Assembly: GCA_949127695.1 (NCBI GenBank)
Contig: CASBQH010000174.1
Coordinates: 1 to 19,589, forward strand
DNA length: 19,589 bases
Direction of reading: 5' to 3'
Origin: Synechococcales cyanobacterium PMM_0073
GTDB lineage: Bacteria > Cyanobacteriota > Cyanobacteriia > Elainellales > Elainellaceae
This document shows, piece after piece, positions 1 through 6,867 of the stretch. The translations under genes and the position numbers were made by a program. The notes under the pieces were generated by a model that saw only the letters and a list, made by a program, of their open reading frames with translations, ran no database searches and had not been told where the DNA came from. Positions within the stretch are counted from its first letter, which is position 1. Each line of letters opens with the position of its first letter.

Positions 1-374
1 CTGGCTGTTTGATTCGCTGTTGACCATTGGGTCTTTACCTTAGAGTCAAAGAATTACTCATGGAATATAGCAGATTTAGCCAGCGCTGTCCCTAATCAAT
101 CAGACAGTTTTGATTCAATACTTTCGGCAATCTGGCGCTAAATCCCCATGCAGGTGATTTGGCAAGGAGCAGAAATTGCGACCGATGCAGGGGCAGAGCG
201 GCGGCGACGCTTTCGGCTAGAGCATGGCATTGCAGTGGCAAATAGCCTGCCTCTGCGCGGCTCAGCGCCAGAGTTTTCGCCTTTTTTGGCAGCAACGGGA
301 GCTTAGACAGCAGTTGCCGAGACGTGAGATTAGGTGCTATGAATCAAACTTGTCAGTTCTGATAGGTTCGTTTA
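1..374. other. Left-edge stretch without a confident gene
   Basis: No gene is confidently supported here. Two overlapping short open frames exist: a 52-codon frame on the plus strand (149-307) and a 67-codon frame on the minus strand (92-295). Neither has a good ribosome binding site or a product I recognise, and the two occupy the same bases, so at most one could be real. The right end (about 340-374) must hold the leader of the Crp/Fnr-family gene at 375. A weak TAGG at about 363-366 could serve as its ribosome binding site. Confidence 0.4.
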
Positions 375-995
375 ATGAAGATGGACAGCTTCAAACCTGA
401 GCAGCTCCCAATCGATTTGCAGGCATTGATCGAGTACCAAGACTTGGAAGAGAGAGAAGCGATATTTCACAAAGGCGAGGCAGCGCAGGCGATGTTTTGG
501 CTGGAGTCGGGTCAGATCCGGCTGTTGCACTACACGGCAGACGGGCAGACTGTGAATCACTATCGAGTTCAGGCGGGTGAAAGTTTTGCTGAAGTCGCGC
601 TGTTTATCGCAAGCTACGACTGCACGGCCATTGCTGAGTCTGCCTCACGCATTGCCATCTTGCCCAAATATCTACTGCTTCAGGCCATGCGGCAATCTTC
701 AGACTTAGCAGAGCTGCTGATGGCACAGCTCGCATGGCGACTGCACCAAGCCAAAATATTGTTGGAGCTGCGTAGCATTCGCTCTGCCCGCGACCGAATG
801 CTGCAATATCTGCTGATATCCATGCAGCCTGAGCAGAGCTTGATCAAACTTGACCAGCCGCTGCGCCGGATTGCGGAAGACCTAGCGCTCACCCCCGAAG
901 CGATCTCGCGGGCGCTGGCTCAGCTAGAAAATGAGGGCGTGATTGCCCGACAGAAACGCAGTATTCAGGTATTGCGAAGAAATGTTGCGACTTGA
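375..995 (+). CDS. Crp/Fnr-family transcriptional regulator
   Basis: This is a 206-aa cytoplasmic DNA-binding regulator of normal family length. Residues about 20-110 form the cyclic-nucleotide-binding-like beta roll, with the typical run HKGEAAQAMFWLESGQIRLL, then an AGESFAE turn and an LPK exit. A long dimerisation helix follows at about 110-150. Residues about 157-203 form the winged helix-turn-helix, with recognition-helix sequence LTPEAISRALAQLENEGVI. The glycine-glutamate pocket is incomplete compared with true cAMP receptors, so the ligand is unknown. Start ATG 375 is followed by a second ATG at 381, and the exact start is uncertain. It lies at the left flank of the peptide secretion locus and could control it, but no operator was identified. 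Family assignment is firm; the regulon is inference. Confidence 0.88.
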   Translation: MKMDSFKPEQLPIDLQALIEYQDLEEREAIFHKGEAAQAMFWLESGQIRLLHYTADGQTVNHYRVQAGESFAEVALFIASYDCTAIAESASRIAILPKYLLLQAMRQSSDLAELLMAQLAWRLHQAKILLELRSIRSARDRMLQYLLISMQPEQSLIKLDQPLRRIAEDLALTPEAISRALAQLENEGVIARQKRSIQVLRRNVAT

Positions 996-1052
996 TTTCA
1001 ATCATGGAACCCAATGAGCGTTGGGGATATGCTGCTCCCAGCCAATTTATGA

Positions 1053-1421
1053 ATGGACAAAATGAAATTAGCTTCCTGGGTTGCAGGTGTTGCATTGGCC
1101 GGTTTGGTCACGGTTTGGGACGTTCCGTTTAGAGCGATCAGTCCGGCGCTGGTTGAAGCAGCGGCGCAGGAGATGACACCTCAGCAAAAGATTGATTTGA
1201 TTACCCGCAGCAAAGGGCAAATTGGCAGTGGCGATCAGCTGCGTCGCTTTTTCTATGGCGATCTCGAACCCGTTGGAATTCAGCCCGGTGGCGCTGGCAT
1301 GGTCGTGAATCTGTACAACAAAGCCAACAACGTCACTTTTTCCTACTGCTCAACTTTCGATGTAGTAGTAGCAGTCGGCACAGGCAACGTCACTGAGTTT
1401 CCGTCTGATCAGGTGAAGTAG
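1053..1421 (+). CDS. Small exported or membrane-anchored protein, unknown function
   Basis: This 122-aa product is one I do not recognise. The first about 35 residues (MDKMKLASWVAGVALAGLVTVWDVPF and following) look like a signal peptide or anchor: two lysines, then a hydrophobic stretch, then an AAAQ-like region near residues 36-39 that could be a processing site. The remainder is a small soluble domain with MTPQQKIDLITRSKGQIGSG near its start and a single cysteine at about residue 99. No catalytic motif is obvious. The start could be ATG 1053 or the in-frame ATG at 1062; neither has a strong ribosome binding site. It follows the Crp-like gene by 57 bases and ends just before a hairpin. A role in the peptide locus is possible only from position. 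Confidence 0.6.
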   Translation: MDKMKLASWVAGVALAGLVTVWDVPFRAISPALVEAAAQEMTPQQKIDLITRSKGQIGSGDQLRRFFYGDLEPVGIQPGGAGMVVNLYNKANNVTFSYCSTFDVVVAVGTGNVTEFPSDQVK

Positions 1422-1478
1422 AGTAAGCCCTTGAGGCTGAATTTTCTATTTATCTTTTCCTGCAAAGGAACTGTATAT

Positions 1479-1500
1479 GAGACGCTATCGGCAGCGTCTC
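1479..1500 (+). terminator. Hairpin downstream of the small exported protein gene
   Basis: A perfect 8-bp inverted repeat, GAGACGCT (1479-1486) and AGCGTCTC (1493-1500), with a 6-base loop lies 58 bases after the stop codon of the preceding gene. The T run after it is weak (TATTCCGGTTTGG), so it could be a poor intrinsic terminator or an mRNA 3'-end stabiliser. Confidence 0.5.
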
Positions 1501-1670
1501 TATTCCGGTTTGGATTAGATTGCTTTAGCTCACGCATCGCTGTACAATCCACGCATATAGGCTAGACTTGCATGGTTGCAATTCAAAGACTTCCGCTCGC
1601 TCCAGGCAAGCGGGCGAGAATTGCTTATATTCAGTTGGCTCTCAGGCTCAGCTCAGCTTGCAGCGCTATT

Positions 1671-1703
1671 ATTTTAAGTAATCAAGCATTTTAAGTAATC
1701 AAG
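1671..1703. repeat. Tandem 17-bp direct repeat upstream of the Nif11-like peptide gene
   Basis: The sequence ATTTTAAGTAATCAAG occurs twice, at 1671-1686 and 1688-1703, with a 17-bp period. A partial third echo (TCAAGATTAATC) follows. It lies about 40-70 bases before the start codon of the Nif11-like peptide, where a regulator could bind or where slippage could alter spacing. The rest of the 320-base gap from 1422 to 1741 shows a hairpin at 1479-1500 and no gene I can support. Confidence 0.8.
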
Positions 1704-1741
1704 ATTGCTCAAGATTAATCTAGTAAGTCCAGGAGAGAAAT

Positions 1742-1975
1742 ATGTCAGTTAAAGCCGTGTTCAATTTACTTCAGTCGATTGGCAGCAGTGAAGCGCTTCA
1801 GGCCGATATGGTCAAGCTAGGAGCCGCTCACAGCTTTGAGTTTACCCCCGAAGACCTCAAGACTGGAATTGCCCAACTGGCGGCTGGAGAGCTAGCGCCA
1901 GAACAGCTAGCAGGTCTAGCAGGTGGCATCGACAATGGGTCAACCTGGGAGATTTACGACAATACTCAAGCCTAG
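1742..1975 (+). CDS. Nif11-like double-glycine precursor peptide
   Basis: This 77-aa peptide resembles the Nif11 leader class of ribosomal peptide precursors. Residues 1-48 look like the Nif11 fold (MSVKAVFNLL start, FEFTPEDL at 33-40). Residues about 50-62 are the export/cleavage segment ELAPEQLAGLAGG, with the double glycine at 61-62. Cleavage there would release a 15-residue core, IDNGSTWEIYDNTQA, which has no cysteine and so cannot carry lanthionine rings. A strong ribosome binding site (AGGAGA) lies 5-10 bases before ATG 1742, and a strong terminator follows, so it appears to be a free-standing transcript. The C39 peptidase-ABC protein encoded downstream is the obvious candidate processing enzyme. 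Family assignment rests on pattern recognition; the processing is inferred. Confidence 0.78.
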   Translation: MSVKAVFNLLQSIGSSEALQADMVKLGAAHSFEFTPEDLKTGIAQLAAGELAPEQLAGLAGGIDNGSTWEIYDNTQA

Positions 1976-1990
1976 CCTTAGTCTAGGCTT
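1968..1990 (+). other. Inverted repeat spanning the stop codon of the Nif11-like peptide
   Basis: A perfect 8-bp inverted repeat, AAGCCTAG (1968-1975) and CTAGGCTT (1983-1990), is separated by 7 bases. Its left arm includes the TAG stop codon. It lies 25 bases before the main terminator hairpin and may form a tandem hairpin with it. Confidence 0.5.
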
Positions 1991-2014
1991 TCGACCTATG
2001 GAGCTCCAATCTTC

Positions 2015-2043
2015 CCGCCGACTCAGGTTCGGCGGTTTTTTTT
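2015..2043 (+). terminator. Rho-independent terminator of the Nif11-like peptide gene
   Basis: A perfect 7-bp GC-rich stem, CCGCCGA (2015-2021) and TCGGCGG (2029-2035), with a 7-base loop is followed directly by eight T residues (2036-2043). This is a textbook intrinsic terminator 40 bases after the peptide stop codon. It separates the peptide transcript from the next gene. The remaining stretch to 2316 shows no gene I can support, only the tandem repeat at 2289-2310. Confidence 0.88.
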
Positions 2044-2288
2044 GCAGAATTTGGCACAGAGGGAGGGAAGCTGATAGGAGCCGCCATATCGAGATTTCAG
2101 CTCAAGATAACAGTTTTACGCTGATTTTCAGGAATAAAGCTAATTTCAAAGCGGCTGGCCTAACTGCTATTCTGGTGCTAACGCTAACTCCGCTGAAATT
2201 TATCTAGGCATCCTGTAGGCGCTCATACCTCAGCTGATTCTCAGGCTGTCAGAGACTTTTCTTGGTACACTCACCAGTAGATATCCTT

Positions 2289-2310
2289 ATCTAGTCAGGA
2301 TCTAGTCAGG
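2289..2310. repeat. Tandem 11-bp repeat upstream of the dual CNB-like gene
   Basis: ATCTAGTCAGG is present twice back to back, at 2289-2299 and 2300-2310, ending 6 bases before the start codon at 2317. The AGG at 2308-2310 in the second copy is also the best ribosome binding site candidate, so copy number could affect translation or promoter spacing. Confidence 0.8.
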
Positions 2311-2316
2311 TATGCC

Positions 2317-3348
2317 ATGACAGAAATTATGCTGAGAGAACTCACTCGGAGCGATATCGATTGGATGGCTGCCGTCGGGCAGAGTCGCCGATGGGAAACA
2401 GGCGAAACTGTGCTAGAGCAGGGAGCCACTGACTATGATATGTCCCTGATTTTGGAAGGTTCTCTGTCATTGCTATTAGGCGAAGGAAGTAGCCTATCAG
2501 AAATTGCAGTGCTGTCCTGCGGGGATATTATGGGCAGCTTCTTTTTGTTTAACAGCCACAGGCTGCCTGTAACGGTGCAGGCAAAAGAGCCAACGCTTCT
2601 GCTAGCGATTCCGCAATCTGTAATGCTGAACAAGCTACAGCAAGATGAAGCATTTGGCGCGCGGTTTTTTCGGGCGATAGCGCTGTTGCTCGCTCAGCGT
2701 CAGCAGGAAATTATTCAACGCTCGCCCCGCACGCTGGTAATGCAGTCACTCTTTCAAAAAGGAATGCTCTTAACCTTTAGCTGTTTACATGACAGCGACC
2801 TTTGCTGGTTCAGCAATCGAGGGCAGGTGCAGCGCGTCGAGCCAGGTTGGCGAATTTTAGAAGGTAAGCCATTAGATGCGATCTATATTTTGCTGAAGGG
2901 CAATCTGGCTCTGTTTGTTTGCAATCAGCAGCGTCAGGCGCTGTCACTAGCATTTGGGGCGGTCGAATCTACCGCCGCAGAATATGTCGCTGAAGTACAG
3001 CCCGGTGAAATCTTGGGCATTGGGCAGCTGCTGGGTCTGGGGGCAAATCCCTATACAATAGAGGCTCCAGGCGAGGCGCTGCTGCTGACCGTGCCGCTTT
3101 CGCTCTTGAATGCTCAGCTTCAGGCAGATCCCTGGTTTGCCTCCCGGCTTTATCGAGCCTTGGCCAGCCTGACTGCCGAACGCACCCAGCAGATTTTGCT
3201 GTATCTGCTGGCTGAGCGGCTCTCTCTGTCAGCGCTCAACCAGCTGCGCGATCAGGAGGAAGTCTTAAGTGGAGAAGTGTTACAGCAAATGACAGTGGCA
3301 CGCGCTAAGTTTAACTGGCTGTTAAAACAGCTGGATGTCAAAGTTTAG
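2317..3348 (+). CDS. Protein with two cyclic-nucleotide-binding-like domains, secretion locus
   Basis: This is a 343-aa protein with no signal peptide. Residues about 20-105 resemble a cyclic-nucleotide-binding (CNB) beta roll (WETGETVLEQGATDYDMSLI, then an IMGSFFLFN turn and an LAIPQS exit). Residues about 165-285 repeat the same plan (VEPGWRILEGKPLDAIYILL, then EILGIGQLLG and LLLTVPLSLLN). Each half is followed by a helix of the RFFRAIALLLAQRQQ or RLYRALASLTAERTQQ type. There is no helix-turn-helix at the C-terminus, so it is probably not a DNA-binding Crp. Pocket residues are poorly conserved, so nucleotide binding is doubtful. CNB-like proteins are often encoded beside NHLM-type exporters in cyanobacteria, where their role is unknown to me. 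A structural or regulatory partner of the exporter is the best guess. Confidence 0.75.
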   Translation: MTEIMLRELTRSDIDWMAAVGQSRRWETGETVLEQGATDYDMSLILEGSLSLLLGEGSSLSEIAVLSCGDIMGSFFLFNSHRLPVTVQAKEPTLLLAIPQSVMLNKLQQDEAFGARFFRAIALLLAQRQQEIIQRSPRTLVMQSLFQKGMLLTFSCLHDSDLCWFSNRGQVQRVEPGWRILEGKPLDAIYILLKGNLALFVCNQQRQALSLAFGAVESTAAEYVAEVQPGEILGIGQLLGLGANPYTIEAPGEALLLTVPLSLLNAQLQADPWFASRLYRALASLTAERTQQILLYLLAERLSLSALNQLRDQEEVLSGEVLQQMTVARAKFNWLLKQLDVKV

Positions 3349-3405
3349 ATCTCAAAAAGTTTAGCTCCAACCAACCTGTAAAAACTTTACTTCGCTCACG
3401 TTAGG

Positions 3406-3425
3406 TTCACTCGCATTCACTCGCA
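3406..3425. repeat. Tandem 10-bp repeat upstream of the HlyD-like gene
   Basis: TTCACTCGCA occurs twice back to back at 3406-3415 and 3416-3425, ending 11 bases before ATG 3437. The 88-base gap between the CNB-like gene and the HlyD-like gene holds no obvious terminator, so the genes may be co-transcribed. Confidence 0.75.
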
Positions 3426-3436
3426 TCACCCCAAAT

Positions 3437-4054
3437 ATGGCCAACGAACCGATCAATCGTCCTAACCCAATTTTCCGCCCGGAAGCGCTAGAGCAGGCTT
3501 CCTCAGTGGAACAGCTAGATCAGCTAATGCAGGTGACAAACCTCAAAGACTGGCTGCCGCTCGCTTCAGTTGGGCTGCTGTTGATCGGCGCGCTAATCTG
3601 GAGCGTGGTTGGCAAAATTCCTATGTCAGTCGAAGCGAGGGGACTGCTCTTGAGCGAAGCCCCCAACAAATCGCTGCTCAGCCTCAGCTATTTCCCGATT
3701 GCCCAAGGCAAGCAGATCCAGCCGGGGGATCGGATTTTGATTGTGCCAGATACCGTCAACGTGCAGGAATATGGCGGTCTAGAGGCAACTGTGACCGCCG
3801 TTTCGCCTACTGCCGTCACCGAGCAGGCCGTGGCGCATCGCATCGGCAACCCTGAGCTGGCGCAGCTGATCTACGTGCCTGCGGCACTAGAAGTCACCGC
3901 TGAACTAGATGCCAACCCCAATAACCTGACGGGATACCAGTGGTCAATGTCAGCTGGCCCGAACCAGCCGCTCTCCAACCAGATTCCCACTCGGTCTAAG
4001 GTCGTGTTGCAGCGACGTTCACCGATCAGCTATGTGTTTCCGTTCTTGAAGTAA
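3437..4054 (+). CDS. NHLM-type bacteriocin secretion adaptor (HlyD-like), short form
   Basis: This 205-aa inner-membrane periplasmic adaptor would couple the ABC exporter to an outer-membrane channel. Residues about 13-35 carry the family N-terminus (IFRPEALEQASSVEQLDQLM), and about 38-60 form one membrane helix. Residues about 92-205 match the C-terminal part of NHLM secretion proteins: GKQIQPGDRILIVPDTV, EYGGLEATVTAVS, TGYQWSMSAGP and the terminal RSPISYVFPFLK. The middle is missing: the lipoyl/barrel-sandwich hairpin and coiled-coil arm that family members normally carry between the first strand (about 65-75) and the IQPG strand. The protein is therefore roughly half the usual length. The reading frame is clean, so this looks like a natural short form. 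It sits directly upstream of the peptidase-ABC gene. No strong ribosome binding site is seen. Confidence 0.85.
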   Translation: MANEPINRPNPIFRPEALEQASSVEQLDQLMQVTNLKDWLPLASVGLLLIGALIWSVVGKIPMSVEARGLLLSEAPNKSLLSLSYFPIAQGKQIQPGDRILIVPDTVNVQEYGGLEATVTAVSPTAVTEQAVAHRIGNPELAQLIYVPAALEVTAELDANPNNLTGYQWSMSAGPNQPLSNQIPTRSKVVLQRRSPISYVFPFLK

Positions 4055-4077
4055 ATTTTGCAGTGAACTGCATCTTG

Positions 4078-4125
4078 ACTTCACTTAGCCGATACTTCAC
4101 TTAGCCGATACTTCACTTAGCCGAC
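4078..4125. repeat. Three tandem copies of a 16-bp repeat upstream of the peptidase-ABC gene
   Basis: ACTTCACTTAGCCGAT occurs three times in a row (4078-4093, 4094-4109, 4110-4125), with the last base of the third copy changed from T to C. It ends 35 bases before ATG 4161 in the 106-base gap after the HlyD-like gene. No gene or terminator is visible in this gap. Confidence 0.88.
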
Positions 4126-4160
4126 AAGCTAGCTCCATCCGTTACCGTGAGCATACCGCA

Positions 4161-6425
4161 ATGAATATCCTAACCGAACGCTGGGCAGAGCTTGGCAAGC
4201 CTTCACAGCAGCAGTCACCCACCCAGGCAAAAGCCAAGGCTCTACGAGTCAAAACGCCAGTGCTGCTGCAAATTGAGGCGGTTGAATGCGGCGCGGCAGC
4301 TCTGGGCATCATCCTGGGCTACTATGGCCGAATTGTGCCGCTGGCTGAGCTGCGGCAAGCCTGCGGCGTCTCGCGCGAGGGCAGTTCGGCAGCCAACATC
4401 CTTAAGGCCGCCCAAAACTACGGGCTGATTGCCAAAGGCTACAAAAAAACGCTAGAGCGTCTGCTAGAGCTGCCGCCGCCCTATATTGTCTTTTGGCGCT
4501 TCGAGCATTTTTTAGTCGTCGAAGGCTTCAACGCAGATCGCAGCCTGGTCTATCTCAACGATCCGGCCAGCGGGCGGCGCTCGATTGCGATGGAAGAATT
4601 CAATCAGAGCTATACCGGCGTGGTACTGACCATGCAGCCCGGTGAAGCATTCCAGCGCGGCGGGCGGAAAAAAAGCGTTGTGGGATCGCTGCGGCTGCGG
4701 CTGCGGCAGTCCTATCCGGCGCTGCTTTACTGCATTGCCGCCGGGTTTCTGCTGGTGATCCCCAATTTAGCGCTGCCGGTATTCAGCCAGCTATTTGTCG
4801 ATCAGGTGCTGGTGCGAGGGCAGCTCAGCTGGTTTCCAGGGCTGCTGCTGGCCACCCTGCTAGCGCTGACGCTGCAAGCTCTGCTGACGGCTTGGCAGCT
4901 TCAGGCATTGCGCAAACTACGGATGAAGCTATCGGTGAGCTTGGCCAGTCAGTTTGTCTGGCACGTGCTGCGGCTGCCTGCCGGGTTTTATGCTCAGCGG
5001 TTTCCGGGTGAAATCAGCAGCCGGGTTAGCATTAATGATCAGGTTGCTGAAGTGCTCTCTGGTGAAGTCACCACCACGATTATTAGCGCAGTGCTGGTCG
5101 GGTTTTATGCGCTGCTGATGCTGCAATATAGCCCGCTGCTGACGGTGATTGTGGTCTGCTTTGCCCTGCTCAACGTCGCGGTGCTGCAATGGGTGGCGCA
5201 GCGCCGGATTGACGTGAACAGCCGCATCTCGCGTGACTTTGGCAAAGTAGACGGCGTGGCGATTGCCGGACTGCAAAGCATCGAAACTCTGAAAGCTTCG
5301 GGGCTAGAGTCTGACTTTTTTGCCCGCTGGGCTGGGTTCTATACTAAGGCGACCAACGCTCGCTCTGAGCTGGCGCTGGTGTCGCAGCGGATTGGCGTGC
5401 TGCCTTCGCTGCTCTCCACGCTGAGCATGGTGGCGCTGCTGGGCGTGGGCGGCGGGCTGATTTTGCAGGGCAAGATGACCATTGGGATGCTGCTGGCGTT
5501 TCAGCTTTTAACCCGCAGCTTCCTGACGCCGATCAACAACCTGGTCAAGTTTGGCAAAACCATGCAGGATCTAGCTGGAAATCTGGTGCGCCTAGACGAT
5601 GTGCTGGATAACGCAGTTGACCCCACGCTGGCCAATATTACCGCTTTAGGACTAGATGCAGGCGCAACGCCGCAGCCGCTCAGCTTCACCGGCCATCGCT
5701 TACAGGGCTACGTTGAGCTAGAGCGCATTTCGTTTGGCTACAGCCAGGGCAGCGCGCCGCTGATTCAGGACTTTAGCCTCTCGATTGCGCCCGGGCAGCG
5801 GGTGGCGCTGATTGGCGGCAGCGGTTCGGGCAAATCGACCATCGCCCGGATTGTATCGGGTCTCTATGAACCCTGGCAGGGCGAAATTCGGTTCGATGGC
5901 GTTGCGCGGGCTCAAATTCCGCGCTCGGTGCTGACCGATTCGATTGCGGTGGTGGATCAAGATATTCTGCTGTTTGCGGATACGGTGCGCCACAACCTGA
6001 CGCTCTGGGATGCAACCATTCCCGATAGCGCGCTGCAAAAAGCCTGCGAGGATGCCGTGATTCACGATGTGGTGCTGTCGATTCCGGGCGGCTACAGCGC
6101 TGAGCTGAGCGAGGGTGCGACCAATCTCAGCGGCGGACAGCGGCAGCGGCTAGAGATTGCCAGAGCTTTGGTGAATCAGCCGTCGATCCTGATTATGGAT
6201 GAGGCCACCAGCGCCCTCGACTCTGAAACCGAGAAGCGGATTGACCAAAATCTGCGGCGACGCGGCTGCACCTGCCTGATTGTGGCGCATCGGCTCAGCA
6301 CCATCCGCGACTGCGACGAGATTATCGTGCTGGAACGCGGTAAGGTGGTGCAGCGCGGAACGCATGAGACACTCTGGGAGAATGACGGGTCGTACCGAAA
6401 TCTGATTAGCAGTGAAGCTGGGTAA
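4161..6425 (+). CDS. C39 peptidase-containing ABC exporter (PCAT, NHLM type)
   Basis: This 754-aa inner-membrane exporter cuts double-glycine leaders and exports the peptide. The C39 peptidase domain spans about 30-155: Q37 (oxyanion), catalytic C43 in VECGAAALG, H116 in FEHFLVV and D134 in LNDPASGRR. A six-helix membrane domain covers about 185-475. The nucleotide-binding domain covers about 515-750, with Walker A GGSGSGKST at 552-560, signature LSGGQRQR at 656-663, Walker [13 protein letters not shown] with D680-E681, and switch histidine H710. All catalytic residues are present and the length is normal. It is the likely processing enzyme for both precursor peptides in the window. The gene ends just before a long hairpin shared with the convergent precursor gene. 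Function is confident from family; which peptide it cuts is inferred. Confidence 0.95.
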   Translation: MNILTERWAELGKPSQQQSPTQAKAKALRVKTPVLLQIEAVECGAAALGIILGYYGRIVPLAELRQACGVSREGSSAANILKAAQNYGLIAKGYKKTLERLLELPPPYIVFWRFEHFLVVEGFNADRSLVYLNDPASGRRSIAMEEFNQSYTGVVLTMQPGEAFQRGGRKKSVVGSLRLRLRQSYPALLYCIAAGFLLVIPNLALPVFSQLFVDQVLVRGQLSWFPGLLLATLLALTLQALLTAWQLQALRKLRMKLSVSLASQFVWHVLRLPAGFYAQRFPGEISSRVSINDQVAEVLSGEVTTTIISAVLVGFYALLMLQYSPLLTVIVVCFALLNVAVLQWVAQRRIDVNSRISRDFGKVDGVAIAGLQSIETLKASGLESDFFARWAGFYTKATNARSELALVSQRIGVLPSLLSTLSMVALLGVGGGLILQGKMTIGMLLAFQLLTRSFLTPINNLVKFGKTMQDLAGNLVRLDDVLDNAVDPTLANITALGLDAGATPQPLSFTGHRLQGYVELERISFGYSQGSAPLIQDFSLSIAPGQRVALIGGSGSGKSTIARIVSGLYEPWQGEIRFDGVARAQIPRSVLTDSIAVVDQDILLFADTVRHNLTLWDATIPDSALQKACEDAVIHDVVLSIPGGYSAELSEGATNLSGGQRQRLEIARALVNQPSILIMDEATSALDSETEKRIDQNLRRRGCTCLIVAHRLSTIRDCDEIIVLERGKVVQRGTHETLWENDGSYRNLISSEAG

Positions 6426-6426
6426 G

Positions 6427-6467
6427 AACAGCTGACGGCGGCATAAAAAATACCGCCGTCAGCTGTT
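6427..6467. terminator. Long perfect hairpin between convergent genes
   Basis: A 15-bp perfect inverted repeat, AACAGCTGACGGCGG (6427-6441) and CCGCCGTCAGCTGTT (6453-6467), encloses an A-rich loop. It starts 2 bases after the stop codon of the peptidase-ABC gene and lies 53 bases beyond the stop of the convergent precursor gene. There is no long T run after either arm, so it may be a bidirectional stop of reduced strength or a 3'-end stabiliser. Confidence 0.65.
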
Positions 6468-6519
6468 TGGAGCTACGGCGGCATATTTAGATCACAAGAT
6501 CAGAGCGCAAACTCGATCC

Positions 6520-6867
6520 TTACTCTTCGCTGGAAGGCTTGTGGTAATATTGACCGCCATCGGCACCGCCCGCCACATTCGAGAGATCGTCGGTGCTCAG
6601 CTCTTCGCTGCGCTTAGAGTATTGGCCACCATCTGCACCGCCCGCAATAGTGGCAGTTTCATCAGCGCTCAGTTCTTCAGCGCTCAATCCCAAGTTTTTC
6701 TTAGAGTATTGGCCGCCGTCTTCACCGCCCGCAATAGTAGCAGTTTCATCAGCGCTCAGTTCTTCGGCGCTCAGTCCCAAGTTTTTCTTGGAATATTGGC
6801 CACCATCTTCGCCACCCGATACTGTGGTCAGTTCGTCCTGGTTCAGCTCTTCTTTTTCCGTAGACAT
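6520..6867 (-). CDS. Multi-unit double-glycine precursor peptide with four DGGQY cores
   Basis: This is a 115-aa precursor with four GG sites, at residues 18-19, 47-48, 76-77 and 100-101. Each is preceded by a leader-like segment (ELNQDELTTVSGG, ELSADETATIAGG twice, ELSTDDLSNVAGG) and followed by a core beginning EDGGQYSKKNLG (twice), ADGGQYSKRS or ADGGQYYHKPSSEE. Residues 20-48 and 49-77 are identical. It has no cysteine. Start ATG at 6867-6865 has an excellent ribosome binding site (AGGAG, 6 bases upstream). It lies opposite to and between the two ABC genes. The leader resembles the C-terminal part of Nif11/GG leaders but lacks their long N-terminal domain. Cleavage by the C39 peptidase at several GG sites is inferred. 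I do not recognise the core as a named family. Strong open frames on the other strand across this region are shadows. Confidence 0.88.
   Translation of the reverse strand: MSTEKEELNQDELTTVSGGEDGGQYSKKNLGLSAEELSADETATIAGGEDGGQYSKKNLGLSAEELSADETATIAGGADGGQYSKRSEELSTDDLSNVAGGADGGQYYHKPSSEE
6637..6810 (-). repeat. Two 87-bp tandem repeats inside the precursor gene
   Basis: Units 6724-6810 and 6637-6723 encode the same 29 residues (20-48 and 49-77). By eye they differ at seven of 87 bases; all seven are A/G transitions and all are synonymous. A third, shorter and more diverged unit (6565-6636) and a terminal core (6523-6564) follow. The period is a multiple of three, so units could be gained or lost without frameshift. 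Confidence 0.9.

Noticed and set aside
92..307. Overlapping small frames on both strands at the left edge
   Set aside because: Neither has a good start or a recognisable product, and they exclude each other. Reported only as an uncertain stretch.
1923..2207. 94-codon plus-strand frame overlapping the Nif11-like peptide
   Set aside because: It runs through the stop codon and terminator of the peptide gene in another frame and resembles no protein I know.
4929..6365. Several minus-strand frames of 60-115 codons inside the peptidase-ABC gene
   Set aside because: They are shadows of a strongly conserved coding sequence on the other strand.
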